This document shows, piece by piece, positions 17,765-26,734 of a stretch of 64,000 bases of DNA. Position 1 is the stretch's first letter. Every line of letters starts with the position of its first letter. Both the position numbers and the translations under genes were made by a program. This stretch comes from SIG299 sp964541485 (GTDB taxonomy: Bacteria > Bacillota > Clostridia > Lachnospirales > Lachnospiraceae). The notes beneath the pieces are model-generated. The model saw nothing but the letters and a program-made list of their open reading frames with translations, was not told the origin of the DNA and searched no databases. The stretch lies in NCBI GenBank assembly GCA_964541485.1, contig CAZIQL010000002.1, positions 54,509-118,508 on the forward strand. The letters run 5' to 3'.

Positions 17765-18493
17765 TTGGAAGCAATTGCAATTACAGATGTTGGACTGCTT
17801 CGTGAAGTCAATCAGGATTATGTATATTGTAATAACAATTCCATAGGATTACTGCCAAACCTTTACATAGTGGCTGATGGAATGGGTGGGCACCGAGCAG
17901 GAGATTTTGCTTCCAGACTCAGTGTGGAAGTATTTTCGACCGAGGTACAGGAGCAGAAAGCCCGGACAATTATCGGGACTATGGAATATGCCGTTCATCA
18001 GGCAAATGAACGTCTGATACGGGAGGCAGCGTCAAACCCTGATTATGAAGGAATGGGAACGACATTGGTTGCGGCCACGGTGACAGAGGAGAAAATTTAT
18101 ATTGCCAATGTGGGCGACAGTCGGTTATACTTAATGGATAAAAACGGGCACATGCGTCAGATAACCCAGGATCATTCCCTGGTAGAGGAGATGGTTTTAA
18201 AGGGAGAACTGGATAGAAAGGATGCAAAACATCATCCGAACAAAAATGTAATTACGCGTGCACTTGGTGCGGCAGAGCATGTGATTCCGGATTTTTTTGA
18301 GGTCGAGCTTTTTTCGGAGGAATATGTCCTGATGTGTTCGGATGGTCTGACCAATATGGTAGAGGACCTTCTAATAAAGGAAATATTGCTTAGACCGGGG
18401 CTTTCCCTGGGGGAAAAAGCAAAGGAACTGATTGAAACAGCAAATGAGAATGGCGGAAAGGATAATATTTCCGTGCTTCTTATTCATAGATAA
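17765..18493 (+). CDS. prpC: PP2C-family Ser/Thr phosphatase partner of PrkC
   Basis: It removes phosphate from proteins phosphorylated by the neighbouring PASTA kinase. PP2C metal motifs are present: VNQDY near the start, VADGMGGH, GMGTTLV, NVGDSRLYL and GGKDNISVL at the end. The length is 242 residues. The TTG start is set by GGGAGGTG five bases upstream, and no ATG fits. It overlaps nothing but lies 2 nt after rlmN and 47 nt before the kinase gene. Confidence 0.95.
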   Translation: MEAIAITDVGLLREVNQDYVYCNNNSIGLLPNLYIVADGMGGHRAGDFASRLSVEVFSTEVQEQKARTIIGTMEYAVHQANERLIREAASNPDYEGMGTTLVAATVTEEKIYIANVGDSRLYLMDKNGHMRQITQDHSLVEEMVLKGELDRKDAKHHPNKNVITRALGAAEHVIPDFFEVELFSEEYVLMCSDGLTNMVEDLLIKEILLRPGLSLGEKAKELIETANENGGKDNISVLLIHR

Positions 18494-18540
18494 GTAATGC
18501 GAAATACAAAGTGAGATAGATACGCAAATGGAGGATTAAT

Positions 18541-20877
18541 ATGGTGAAACCCGGTATGTATATCAGTGACAGATATGAAATCATTGAAAAAATCGGTTCC
18601 GGTGGGATGGCAGATGTTTACAAGGCGAAATGCCATCGTTTGAATCGCTATGTCGCAATTAAAATATTAAAACAGGAATTTTCCAACGACAAGAGCTTTA
18701 TTACAAAATTCCGTGGTGAAGCACAGTCAGCGGCAGGCCTTTCCCATCCGAATATTGTCAGTGTATATGATGTAGGCGATGATGGTGATTTGCACTATAT
18801 CGTGATGGAGCTGGTAGAAGGCATCACATTAAAGAAGTTTATCGAAAAGAAGGGCAGACTGGACATCAAGGAAGCAGTCGGTATTACCATTCAGATTGCA
18901 CAGGGTATGGAAGCTGCTCATAACAATCATATTATCCATAGGGATATTAAGCCTCAGAATATTATGATTTCCAGAGAAGGAAAAGTAAAGGTAACGGATT
19001 TTGGTATCGCCAGAGCGGTTTCTGCAAATACATATACGCAGAACGCCATCGGCTCCGTACATTATCTTTCACCGGAACAGGCAAGAGGCGGATACAGTGA
19101 TGAAAAGAGTGATATTTATTCTCTGGGTGTGACGCTTTATGAAATGTTAAGCGGGACTTTGCCTTTTGCAGGGGACAATACAGTTTCTGTTGCGCTTCTT
19201 CATATTCAGGGCGAAGCAAGACCGGTACGTGAACTGATTCCTTCTGTACCATACAGTCTGGACCGTATTGTGCAGAAGTGTATGCAGAAGAGACCGGAAA
19301 ACCGATATCTGCATGCGTCTGAACTGATTCTGGATTTAAAGCGTTCCATTACAAATCCGGATGGCGATTTTGTAAAGCTTCCGTTAAATGGTTATGTGCC
19401 GGATAATCCTACCAAAAAGTTTACAGAGGAAGAAGTGACGGAGATTAAATCTTCGGCAGCAAAGTCCACTGTGACACATTATGAGGGGCGTAAGCAGGGC
19501 AGACAGATTTTAAAGGAAGAAGAGGAAGAATTAGACAGTATTAATTCTAACTGGGAAAAGATTATTATTGTTTTTAGTATTGTTGTGGCAATTGGTCTTA
19601 CCATCGGTATTGTGTACCTGGCGGGACGATTCTTTGGTATTGGAGAACTGATACACGGTTTAAACGGTACACCAACACCGTCGCCTACAGTTGCAGCGCA
19701 GACACCGGGACCGTCTCTGACGCCGACTGCTGTGCCGGTACAGACCATCCGGATGCCGCAGTTATATGGATATACTTTTGAAGATGCAGAAAAACTGTTG
19801 CATAGCAAGTCGTCATCATTTACTGTGTTGCAGGCAGGAGAAGAGTATAGCGATGCTCCGAAAGGAACGGTAATCAGGCAGTATCCAATTGCAGAGAGCG
19901 ATGTGCTGATGAATGCTACCATTCGTCTTACCATCAGTGCCGGTCCGGAGCCTATAGTGATTCCTTATGTGGCGATTCTTTCTCAGGATGCGGCAACAAA
20001 CCAGCTGAATGCCATGGGAATAGAAGTAATTCCAAGCTATGAGCCAAATGATGAGATTGCATACGGCTATGTTATCCGTACAGAACCGGGAGTGGGTGAA
20101 ACCGTATTTCCGGGAGATAAGATTGTTCTTGTTGTAAGTACAGGAAAAAATGCAGTTTATAATACTATGATTGACATTACCGGGATGACTTTGGATGAAG
20201 CAGAAAAGGCATTGCTTGATATTGGTCTTGTGATTGGTGATTCCACGGGAAAGTATTCTGAGACAGTACCGGAAGGTCAGATTATCGATCAGGATATCAA
20301 GCTGGAGGAGACTGTGATTTCTGGAACGGTGGTCAATGTCGTAGTCAGTCTTGGGGCTTATGTTCCGACGCCAACGCCGACACCAACGCCGACACCAACG
20401 CCGACACCGGAAGCAGAACCGACACCGGAAGCAGAACCAACACCGGAAGCAGAACTGACTCCTACGGCTACACCAACAGAAGAGCCGGTACCTACGGCAA
20501 CACCGACACCTACGGCAACACCGATACCGACACCGACAAATACTCCAACGCCATCACCGACACCAACTGCGGTACCGGTGGAATACTGGATGATATTCCT
20601 GCCAACGGAAGGTGACAAATATGGAATTGAACCGGGTATGACAGTGGAATATATTGTAGAGATTGACCAGGGAGATGATTTCTGGTGTTATCTTGCAGAT
20701 TCCACAATTAGTTTTGAGGAATTCCCTCAAAGCGGATTCTATTTTAAGTTGAAAAAGAGCGACTATCCTGAATTGGTAGCCGGTACGGTAAATGGATATT
20801 TGTATGTTGGCACACCAACCAGTGATCCGACCATGAGGGATCAGTGGACAGTTGAATTACAGGAGTTAGTAGAATAG
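18541..20877 (+). CDS. prkC: PASTA-domain Ser/Thr protein kinase PrkC/Stk
   Basis: It is a transmembrane kinase that in relatives senses peptidoglycan fragments and controls wall synthesis and spore germination. The cytoplasmic kinase (about residues 12-270) has GSGGMADVYKA, the catalytic HRDIKPQN, DFGIA and SPEQARG. A membrane helix lies at about 341-362. Three PASTA domains cover about 402-606. Then comes an unusual Pro/Thr-rich stalk (about 608-680) and a 95-residue C-terminal domain that I do not recognise. The total of 778 residues is longer than the Bacillus protein because of this tail. The 3' end overlaps rsgA by one base. Confidence 0.95.
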   Translation: MVKPGMYISDRYEIIEKIGSGGMADVYKAKCHRLNRYVAIKILKQEFSNDKSFITKFRGEAQSAAGLSHPNIVSVYDVGDDGDLHYIVMELVEGITLKKFIEKKGRLDIKEAVGITIQIAQGMEAAHNNHIIHRDIKPQNIMISREGKVKVTDFGIARAVSANTYTQNAIGSVHYLSPEQARGGYSDEKSDIYSLGVTLYEMLSGTLPFAGDNTVSVALLHIQGEARPVRELIPSVPYSLDRIVQKCMQKRPENRYLHASELILDLKRSITNPDGDFVKLPLNGYVPDNPTKKFTEEEVTEIKSSAAKSTVTHYEGRKQGRQILKEEEEELDSINSNWEKIIIVFSIVVAIGLTIGIVYLAGRFFGIGELIHGLNGTPTPSPTVAAQTPGPSLTPTAVPVQTIRMPQLYGYTFEDAEKLLHSKSSSFTVLQAGEEYSDAPKGTVIRQYPIAESDVLMNATIRLTISAGPEPIVIPYVAILSQDAATNQLNAMGIEVIPSYEPNDEIAYGYVIRTEPGVGETVFPGDKIVLVVSTGKNAVYNTMIDITGMTLDEAEKALLDIGLVIGDSTGKYSETVPEGQIIDQDIKLEETVISGTVVNVVVSLGAYVPTPTPTPTPTPTPTPEAEPTPEAEPTPEAELTPTATPTEEPVPTATPTPTATPIPTPTNTPTPSPTPTAVPVEYWMIFLPTEGDKYGIEPGMTVEYIVEIDQGDDFWCYLADSTISFEEFPQSGFYFKLKKSDYPELVAGTVNGYLYVGTPTSDPTMRDQWTVELQELVE
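20365..20577 (+). repeat. Pro-Thr-rich low-complexity tract inside prkC
   Basis: The coding sequence here consists mostly of ccaacg/ccgaca-type dipeptide codons giving PT repeats, interrupted by three PEAE/PTPEAE units. It links the third PASTA domain to a C-terminal domain. Such tracts are prone to slippage and often span the cell wall. Confidence 0.9.
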
Positions 20878-21758
20878 TGACTGGAAAGATAATAAAAGGA
20901 ATTGCAGGGTTTTACTATGTGCATACGGAAAATGCCGAAGTGTATGAATGCAAGGCAAAAGGCATTTTCCGCAACCAGAAGATTAAGCCTCTGGTGGGAG
21001 ACGATGTAGAACTTGAAATATTGGATGAGGAGAAGAGGCTGGCATCTATCGTGGACGTGCTTCCAAGAAAGAGCCAGTTGCTTCGTCCTGCCGTGGCAAA
21101 CGTAGATCAGGCAATTGTTGTTTTTGCAGCAAAAAATCCGGAGCCGAACCGGAATTTATTAAACCGTTTTCTGATTCTTATGACAAAGCAGGGGCTTCCG
21201 GTCATCATTATATTCAATAAAACTGATTTGATTTCAGAAGAAGAAAAGAAAGAACTGGAAGACGGATGGCGTAATACGGGTTACGAGATCCGCTTTCTTT
21301 CTGCCAAGGAAAAGCAGGGGACAGAAGAATTCCGACAGCTTCTGAAGGGAAAGACAACGGTTGTTGCAGGTCCGTCCGGAGTTGGGAAGTCGACACTTGT
21401 GAATTTGTGTCAAACAACGGTTGTAATGGAAACCGGTGTCATAAGTGAAAAAATTAAGCGGGGGAAACATACAACAAGGCATTCCGAGTTTATCTGGGTT
21501 GATGAAGAAACTTATATTTTGGATACCCCCGGATTTAGTTCTCTTACAATTGAGGAAGTAGAGGCAGAGGAACTAAAAGAGTATTTTCCGGAGTTTGAAA
21601 AATATGAAGGGACCTGCCGGTTCCGTGGCTGCATGCATGATAATGAACCGGATTGTATGGTAAAACAGGCAGTCGCAAACGGGGAAATATCAAAGCAGAG
21701 ATATGAGGACTATCAACTGCTGTATCGAGAGTTAAAAGCAGTAAAAAAATATAAATAG
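20877..21758 (+). CDS. rsgA: Ribosome small-subunit-dependent GTPase RsgA
   Basis: It is a late 30S assembly GTPase. An N-terminal OB fold is followed by a circularly permuted GTPase with NKTDL before GPSGVGKSTLVN and then DTPGFSS. A zinc finger with C-x(4)-C-x-H-x(5)-C spacing lies near the C-terminus. The length is 293 residues. The GTG start overlaps the prkC stop, and rpe and thiN follow, the normal Firmicutes order. Confidence 0.95.
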   Translation: MTGKIIKGIAGFYYVHTENAEVYECKAKGIFRNQKIKPLVGDDVELEILDEEKRLASIVDVLPRKSQLLRPAVANVDQAIVVFAAKNPEPNRNLLNRFLILMTKQGLPVIIIFNKTDLISEEEKKELEDGWRNTGYEIRFLSAKEKQGTEEFRQLLKGKTTVVAGPSGVGKSTLVNLCQTTVVMETGVISEKIKRGKHTTRHSEFIWVDEETYILDTPGFSSLTIEEVEAEELKEYFPEFEKYEGTCRFRGCMHDNEPDCMVKQAVANGEISKQRYEDYQLLYRELKAVKKYK

Positions 21759-21774
21759 TTCCGGGAGGAGTAAC

Positions 21775-22443
21775 GTGTTTCATTTATCACCATCCATTTT
21801 AGCAGCTGATTTTAGCAGGCTGGGAGAACAGATAAAAGAAGTAGAAAACGCCGGTGCAGACTGGCTTCATATTGATGTCATGGATGGTACTTTTGTTCCG
21901 AGCATTTCTTTTGGTATGCCGGTAATCAAGAGTATCCGTCCGATTACGAAACTGTTTTTTGACGTACATTTGATGGTGCAGGAGCCGATTCGTTACATCA
22001 AAGAGTTTGCTACGTGCGGAGCTGATTTAATTACGGTACATGCAGAGGCATGCAGTAATCTGGCAGCAACAATCCGTGCGATCAGGGAAGCCGGAAAAAA
22101 GGCGGGCATATCCATCAATCCGGAAACGGATGTGCAGGCAATTGCACCGTATATTAAGGACGTGGACCTTGTTCTTATTATGTCGGTTCATCCGGGATTT
22201 GGAGGACAGAAATTTATCCGGGATTCTCTTTCTAAAATCCGTGAAGTAAAACAGAGGATAGACATGGAAAATCAGGAGTGTTATCTGGAAGTGGACGGAG
22301 GCATTTGTGCCGGAAATGCGCAAGAGGTCATTTTGGCAGGTGTGAATGTTATTGTTGCAGGGACTGCGGTGTTTGGTGGCAATGTAGCAGAGAATGTGGC
22401 AGAGTTTTATCGAATTGCAGGGGAAACGGAAAATAACATATGA
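21775..22443 (+). CDS. rpe: Ribulose-phosphate 3-epimerase
   Basis: It interconverts ribulose-5-phosphate and xylulose-5-phosphate. The barrel shows LSPSILAADFSRL, the metal and catalytic residues in HIDVMDG and DVHLMV, MSVHPGFGGQ, and EVDGGI. The length is 222 residues. The GTG start is placed by GGGAGGAG. The stop overlaps thiN in ATGA. Confidence 0.96.
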   Translation: MFHLSPSILAADFSRLGEQIKEVENAGADWLHIDVMDGTFVPSISFGMPVIKSIRPITKLFFDVHLMVQEPIRYIKEFATCGADLITVHAEACSNLAATIRAIREAGKKAGISINPETDVQAIAPYIKDVDLVLIMSVHPGFGGQKFIRDSLSKIREVKQRIDMENQECYLEVDGGICAGNAQEVILAGVNVIVAGTAVFGGNVAENVAEFYRIAGETENNI

Positions 22444-23087
22444 AACAGACAGCATGCATTATTACAGGTGGTGAAATCAGTCCCGGATTTCTAAAAAAAA
22501 TAATTAAAAATTATGAGGGTGCATTACTTATCGTGGTGGATGGTGCGTTGGAAGTTGCGGACGCAACAGGACTTGTTCCGGGGTATATTGTGGGAGATTT
22601 TGATACGGTAAATCCTGAGGTATTAAAAAAATATCCGGAAGAGATTATTTTACGTCATCCGCCGGAAAAGGATCAGACGGATACGGAACTTGCAGTGGAT
22701 ACGGCAGTTTCCTGCGGATGCAACCGGGTGATTCTGTTAGGAGCAATCGGATCGAGGTTGGATCATAGCCTTGCTAATATTTTTTTGCTTGAGAGAATGG
22801 CAGGAATGGGAATTGAGGCGGTGATTTATAACGAAAATAATAAGCTTTATCTTAAGGACAGGAGCTTTTGCATAAAAAAATCGGAGCAGTATGGAGCGTT
22901 TGTTTCTTTACTTCCGTTGACAGGACGAGTGGAAAATGTTACTCTGGACGGGTTGAAATATTCTCTGAGAAACCGTGGGTTTAATCGGGAGGATACTTTG
23001 GGAATCAGTAATGAAATTACAGCGGATGAGGCAACCATTGATTTTTCGGAAGGTATGTTTTTGGTTGTGGAGTCCAAAGATAAATAA
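22440..23087 (+). CDS. thiN: Thiamine pyrophosphokinase
   Basis: It makes thiamine diphosphate from thiamine and ATP. Family motifs are VDGALEVADATGLVP, GDFDTV, the DQTDTE acidic cluster and GAIGSRLDHSLANI. The length is 215 residues. Translational coupling to rpe is indicated by the 4-base overlap. No TPP riboswitch is visible upstream. Confidence 0.94.
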   Translation: MKQTACIITGGEISPGFLKKIIKNYEGALLIVVDGALEVADATGLVPGYIVGDFDTVNPEVLKKYPEEIILRHPPEKDQTDTELAVDTAVSCGCNRVILLGAIGSRLDHSLANIFLLERMAGMGIEAVIYNENNKLYLKDRSFCIKKSEQYGAFVSLLPLTGRVENVTLDGLKYSLRNRGFNREDTLGISNEITADEATIDFSEGMFLVVESKDK

Positions 23088-23109
23088 GTGAGTGAAAGGA
23101 AAAAGAAAA

Positions 23110-24207
23110 ATGAAGCTAGGTATCGTAGGTTTGCCGAATGTCGGTAAAAGTACATTGTTTAATTCTTTGACAAAAGCAGGAGCAGAATCGGCAAACTATC
23201 CGTTCTGCACGATTGACCCGAACGTGGGTATTGTTCCGGTGCCGGATGAGAGACTGGATGTTTTAGGAAAGTTATATGATTCGGAAAAGGTAGTTCCTGC
23301 TGTTGTGGAATTTGTGGATATTGCAGGTCTGGTAAAGGGAGCATCTAAGGGTGAAGGTCTTGGTAACCAGTTCCTGGCAAACATCCGTGAGGTAGATGCT
23401 ATCGTTCATGTGGTACGTTGCTTTGAGGATTCCAACATTATCCACGTAGATGGTTCTGTTGATCCGGTCAGGGATATTGAGACCATCAATATGGAGCTGA
23501 TTTTCTCGGATATGGAAGTGCTGGAGCGTAGAAATTCCAGGGTAATGAAGGGCGCAAAAAATGATAAAAATCTTGCTAAGGAAGCAGCAATGTTGGAACG
23601 TCTGATGAAGCATCTTGAGGATGGTAAGCTTGCAAAAACGTTTGAACTTCTGGATGAGGAAGAGGAAGAATTTTATTCCCAGTATAATATGTTAACGGGC
23701 AAGCCGGTAATTTATGCCGCCAATGTAAAGGATAATGATCTTGCAGATGATGGGGCGTCCAATCCTCTTGTAAAGAAGGTGCAGGAGTATGCGGCAACAG
23801 AGGGTTCGGAAGTGTTCGTTATCTGTGCACAGATTGAGCAGGAGATTGCTGAGTTAGAGGAAGAAGAAAAGAAAGAATTTCTGGATGAGCTCGGATTAAA
23901 GGAAGGCGGTCTTGAAAAGCTGATTCGCGCAAGCTATCATACGCTTGGTTTAATCAGTTATCTGACAGCGGGTCCGAAGGAGACAAAAGCCTGGACAATT
24001 ACAAGAGGTACAAAGGCGCCGCAGGCAGCCGGAAAGATTCACAGCGACTTTGAACGCGGATTTATCCGTGCAGAGATTGTAAGCTATGACAATCTGACAG
24101 AGTGTGGAAGCTTTAATGCGGCCAAGGAAAAAGGCCTGGTTCGCTCAGAAGGTAAAGAGTATGTGGTACAGGACGGAGATGTTGTATTGTTCCGTTTTAA
24201 CGTTTAA
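23110..24207 (+). CDS. ychF: Redox-regulated ATPase/GTPase YchF (OLA1 family)
   Basis: It is an Obg-related P-loop protein that prefers ATP and binds ribosomes. GLPNVGKSTLFN is the P-loop, followed by DIAGLVKGASKGEGLGNQFL and, at the end, a TGS-like domain with RGFIRAEIVSYDNL. The length is 365 residues, standard. The frame is open 18 bases upstream, but ATG 23110 gives the conserved MKLGIVGLPNVGK start. Confidence 0.96.
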   Translation: MKLGIVGLPNVGKSTLFNSLTKAGAESANYPFCTIDPNVGIVPVPDERLDVLGKLYDSEKVVPAVVEFVDIAGLVKGASKGEGLGNQFLANIREVDAIVHVVRCFEDSNIIHVDGSVDPVRDIETINMELIFSDMEVLERRNSRVMKGAKNDKNLAKEAAMLERLMKHLEDGKLAKTFELLDEEEEEFYSQYNMLTGKPVIYAANVKDNDLADDGASNPLVKKVQEYAATEGSEVFVICAQIEQEIAELEEEEKKEFLDELGLKEGGLEKLIRASYHTLGLISYLTAGPKETKAWTITRGTKAPQAAGKIHSDFERGFIRAEIVSYDNLTECGSFNAAKEKGLVRSEGKEYVVQDGDVVLFRFNV

Positions 24208-24226
24208 TTATTTGAGGTAAATATAT

Positions 24227-25132
24227 TTGAGTATATGGCTGACATCAGACGGGGCAGTAAGATTCCCGGGGCTTAATCTTGGAATGGAATATTTGAAAGA
24301 AGGAATTGAAATTTTTGGAATTACGATTTCTTTTTCCGGGATTTTGATAGCGCTTGCGTTGTTCCTTGGGCTGTTTATTGTGGAAGGTCTGGCAAAGAAA
24401 ACAAAACAGAATGCAGAGATGTATCTTGATCTGGCAATCCAGGTGGTTGCATTAAGCGTGCTTGGATCGCGAATTGCTTATGTGGTTTTTCGCTGGAGCT
24501 ATTATAAGAATCATCCCGCCCAGATGTTCGCGTTGAACCAGGGTGAAATGTCTTTTATGGGTGCGCTCACAGTAGGACTCATGGTATCGTATGTCTATTG
24601 CAGAAAGAGAAACATTTCATGGCTGAAAACCTGCGATACGGCTTTGCTGGGTGTAGTACTTGGACAGATTTTAGGAAAAGTGGGTGACTTTTTCGGGAGA
24701 ACAAATCTGGGAACCTTTTCTGATGGAAAGTTTGCAATGCAGGTAGCAGTGAAGGATGTGGGAATACATGCCGCTGCAGTGGCGGAGAGTTCTGGTATGA
24801 CAGTGGGAGGATTTTTACAGGTTCATCCGTTGTTTTTATATGAAATTCTCGCATTGCTTGTTTTGTATGCTGTTGTTGCAATCGTATACAAGAAGCAGAA
24901 GATTTATGGAATTGTACTTGGAACATATTTGGTGGGGTACAGTATACTGAATTTTGTGATGGAATTCATCCGTCTGGATGTGGTTAGAGTGGCCGGATGG
25001 GTGACATGGGAGCAGATTTTTTCAATAACGACAGCAGTGTTTGGGCTTTATGTCTGGTTCAACTGTCATCAGAGGCAACATACGGAGTTGAAAAATCTTC
25101 CGAAAAATTTCTTTACAGAGGATGATGATTAA
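24227..25132 (+). CDS. Lgt-family membrane protein with altered active-site residues
   Basis: This 301-residue polytopic protein aligns by pattern with prolipoprotein diacylglyceryl transferase: membrane helices in the family positions, HPLFLYE, and a late MEFIR segment. However, the family signature G-R-x-x-N-F-x-N-x-E-x-x-G reads GKVGDFFGRTNLG, and the usual FHGG motif with the essential His reads FMGA. Key His, Arg, Asn and Glu positions are thus replaced. I therefore do not assign the symbol lgt; it may be an inactive or repurposed paralogue. The TTG start is set by GAGGTAA. It follows ychF by 19 nt and ends at a terminator. Confidence 0.75.
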   Translation: MSIWLTSDGAVRFPGLNLGMEYLKEGIEIFGITISFSGILIALALFLGLFIVEGLAKKTKQNAEMYLDLAIQVVALSVLGSRIAYVVFRWSYYKNHPAQMFALNQGEMSFMGALTVGLMVSYVYCRKRNISWLKTCDTALLGVVLGQILGKVGDFFGRTNLGTFSDGKFAMQVAVKDVGIHAAAVAESSGMTVGGFLQVHPLFLYEILALLVLYAVVAIVYKKQKIYGIVLGTYLVGYSILNFVMEFIRLDVVRVAGWVTWEQIFSITTAVFGLYVWFNCHQRQHTELKNLPKNFFTEDDD

Positions 25133-25146
25133 TAGAATGGTAAGAT

Positions 25147-25178
25147 GGCATATCTTTTTGAGGTATGCCTCTTTTTTT
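25147..25178 (+). terminator. Terminator between the Lgt-family gene and mraZ
   Basis: GGCATATC (25147-25154) pairs with GGTATGCC (25162-25169) over 8 bp with one G-U, with a 7-nt loop and a tail of eight T. It closes the upstream transcript before the division cluster. Confidence 0.85.
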
Positions 25179-25200
25179 TATGCTTTTTTCTATATTTTTA

Positions 25201-25229
25201 TTGCTTTTTTGTGTAAAGTGGGGTAAAAT
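25201..25229 (+). promoter_or_regulatory. Sigma-A-type promoter of the mraZ operon
   Basis: TTGCTT (25201-25206) and TAAAAT (25224-25229) are separated by 17 bases. The -10 box overlaps the first GTGG repeat, consistent with repression by MraZ. Confidence 0.55.
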
Positions 25230-25283
25230 AGGGGTGAAAGTGGTAGGCAGTGGGGAGTTGTGGTACAAAATGGAGTAAAATAG
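25215..25283 (+). promoter_or_regulatory. Likely MraZ operator: spaced GTGG repeats
   Basis: GTGG occurs on the + strand at 25218, 25240, 25249 and 25260, with ATGGAG at 25270. Four of the elements are spaced by roughly one helical turn. The 17-mer AAAGTGGGGTAAAATAG at 25215 is nearly repeated at 25267. MraZ rings are known to bind tandem G-rich repeats upstream of their own gene, so this is the expected autoregulatory site. Confidence 0.65.
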
Positions 25284-25330
25284 CCCCTGCAAGGTACCGG
25301 ATACAAAAGACAGAAAGGTGGTGAAGTCGT

Positions 25331-25759
25331 ATGTTCATGGGTGAGTATAATCACACAATTGATGAAAAGGGACGAATTATTGTTCCGTCCAAATTCAGAG
25401 AACAGTTGGGCGATAATTTTGTTGTGACCCAGGGACTGGACGGCTGCCTTTTTGTATATTCCAATGAGGAATGGGAGAATTTCGTGGTCGGCTTGAAAGG
25501 TATTCCGGGGAATAAGGACGGAAGACAGTTACAGCGTTACTTTATGGCAGGTGCCAGTTCCTGCGATGTGGACAAGCAGGGCAGAATCCTGATTCCGGCA
25601 AAGCTTCGTCAGCAGGCGGGACTGGAAAAGGAAGTTGTGTTTGTCGGAGTACTCAGCAAAATAGAAATCTGGAGTAAGGAACGCTGGGAAAAGAACGATT
25701 GTTATGACAATATGGATGAAATTGCAGAACGCATGTCTGAATATAATTTGAGCTTTTAG
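25331..25759 (+). CDS. mraZ: Division and wall cluster transcriptional regulator MraZ
   Basis: MraZ is an AbrB-fold DNA-binding ring protein that controls its own operon. Two half-motifs are seen: NHTIDEKGRIIVPSKFR at the start and CDVDKQGRILIPAKLRQ in the middle. The length is 142 residues. AAAGGTGGTG precedes the ATG. It is the first gene of the division cluster, with the repeat operator directly upstream. Confidence 0.97.
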   Translation: MFMGEYNHTIDEKGRIIVPSKFREQLGDNFVVTQGLDGCLFVYSNEEWENFVVGLKGIPGNKDGRQLQRYFMAGASSCDVDKQGRILIPAKLRQQAGLEKEVVFVGVLSKIEIWSKERWEKNDCYDNMDEIAERMSEYNLSF

Positions 25760-25776
25760 GACAGGGAGCAGATAAG

Positions 25777-26724
25777 ATGGAAAACAAGGGAAAAGAGTTT
25801 AAGCATATTTCCGTATTACTGGATGAGACAATAGATGGTCTTTGTGTCAGACCGGGAGGCATCTACGTGGACGGTACATTAGGTGGCGCAGGACATGCCA
25901 GTCATGTCTGTGCATTGATGAAGGGTCAAGGGCGTTTTATAGGCATTGACCAGGATGAAGATGCCATTGCCACCGCAAAAGAACGGCTTTCTGACTTTTC
26001 ATTTGTTACCGTGGTCCGGAGCAATTATGAAGCCATGGCTGATGTGCTTCGTGCACAGGGCATTAACAAGGTAAACGGAATTTTATTGGACCTTGGCGTT
26101 TCTTCTTATCAGCTGGATACGGCAGAAAGAGGATTTACTTACAAAGTGGATGCACCGCTTGATATGAGAATGGACAACCGCATGGAAAAGACCGCGAAGG
26201 ACATTGTGAACGGATATTCAGAGATGGAGCTGTTTCGCATGATCAGGGATTACGGAGAAGATCAGTTCGCAAAGAATATTGCAAAGCATATTGTCAGAAT
26301 GAGAAATGAAAAGCCAATAGAAACAACGTTTGAGTTAGTAGAGGCAATCAAGGCGGCGATTCCTGCGAAAATCAGAATGAATACCGGTCATCCTGCAAAA
26401 AAGACATTTCAGGCTATTCGCATTGAATTAAACAGGGAGCTGGATGTGCTTGAAAACACGCTGGATACCATGATTGACCTGCTTGCGCCGGGTGGAAGGT
26501 TGTGTGTGATTACGTTCCACTCGTTAGAAGACAGAATTGTAAAGGTGAAGTTCAGGGAAAACGAAAACCCTTGTACCTGCCCACCTGAGTTTCCGGTTTG
26601 TGTCTGCGGAAAGAAAAGTAAAGGAAAAGTAGTTACGAAAAAACCAATTTTGCCGGGAGAAGAGGAACTGAAGTATAATTCGCGTTCGAAAAGTGCAAAA
26701 CTAAGAATTTTTGAAAAGGTATAG
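25777..26724 (+). CDS. rsmH: 16S rRNA (cytosine-1402-N4) methyltransferase RsmH
   Basis: This SAM-dependent enzyme modifies the ribosomal P-site. The SAM-binding GTLGGAGHASH, LLDLGVSSYQLD, the central helical insertion and FHSLEDRIVK are all present. The length of 315 residues is normal. It lies 17 nt after mraZ, the conserved order. Confidence 0.96.
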   Translation: MENKGKEFKHISVLLDETIDGLCVRPGGIYVDGTLGGAGHASHVCALMKGQGRFIGIDQDEDAIATAKERLSDFSFVTVVRSNYEAMADVLRAQGINKVNGILLDLGVSSYQLDTAERGFTYKVDAPLDMRMDNRMEKTAKDIVNGYSEMELFRMIRDYGEDQFAKNIAKHIVRMRNEKPIETTFELVEAIKAAIPAKIRMNTGHPAKKTFQAIRIELNRELDVLENTLDTMIDLLAPGGRLCVITFHSLEDRIVKVKFRENENPCTCPPEFPVCVCGKKSKGKVVTKKPILPGEEELKYNSRSKSAKLRIFEKV

Positions 26725-26734
26725 GGAAAGAGAT

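Noticed and set aside
20365..20577. CRISPR-like array
   Set aside because: The units are short coding dipeptide repeats without spacers.
20358..20618. Minus-strand frame with many Val-Gly repeats opposite the PT tract of prkC
   Set aside because: It is the complement of the Pro-Thr codon repeats; it has no ribosome site and no independent protein character.
22400..22445. TPP riboswitch before thiN
   Set aside because: thiN overlaps rpe by four bases and no riboswitch-like conserved motifs are present.
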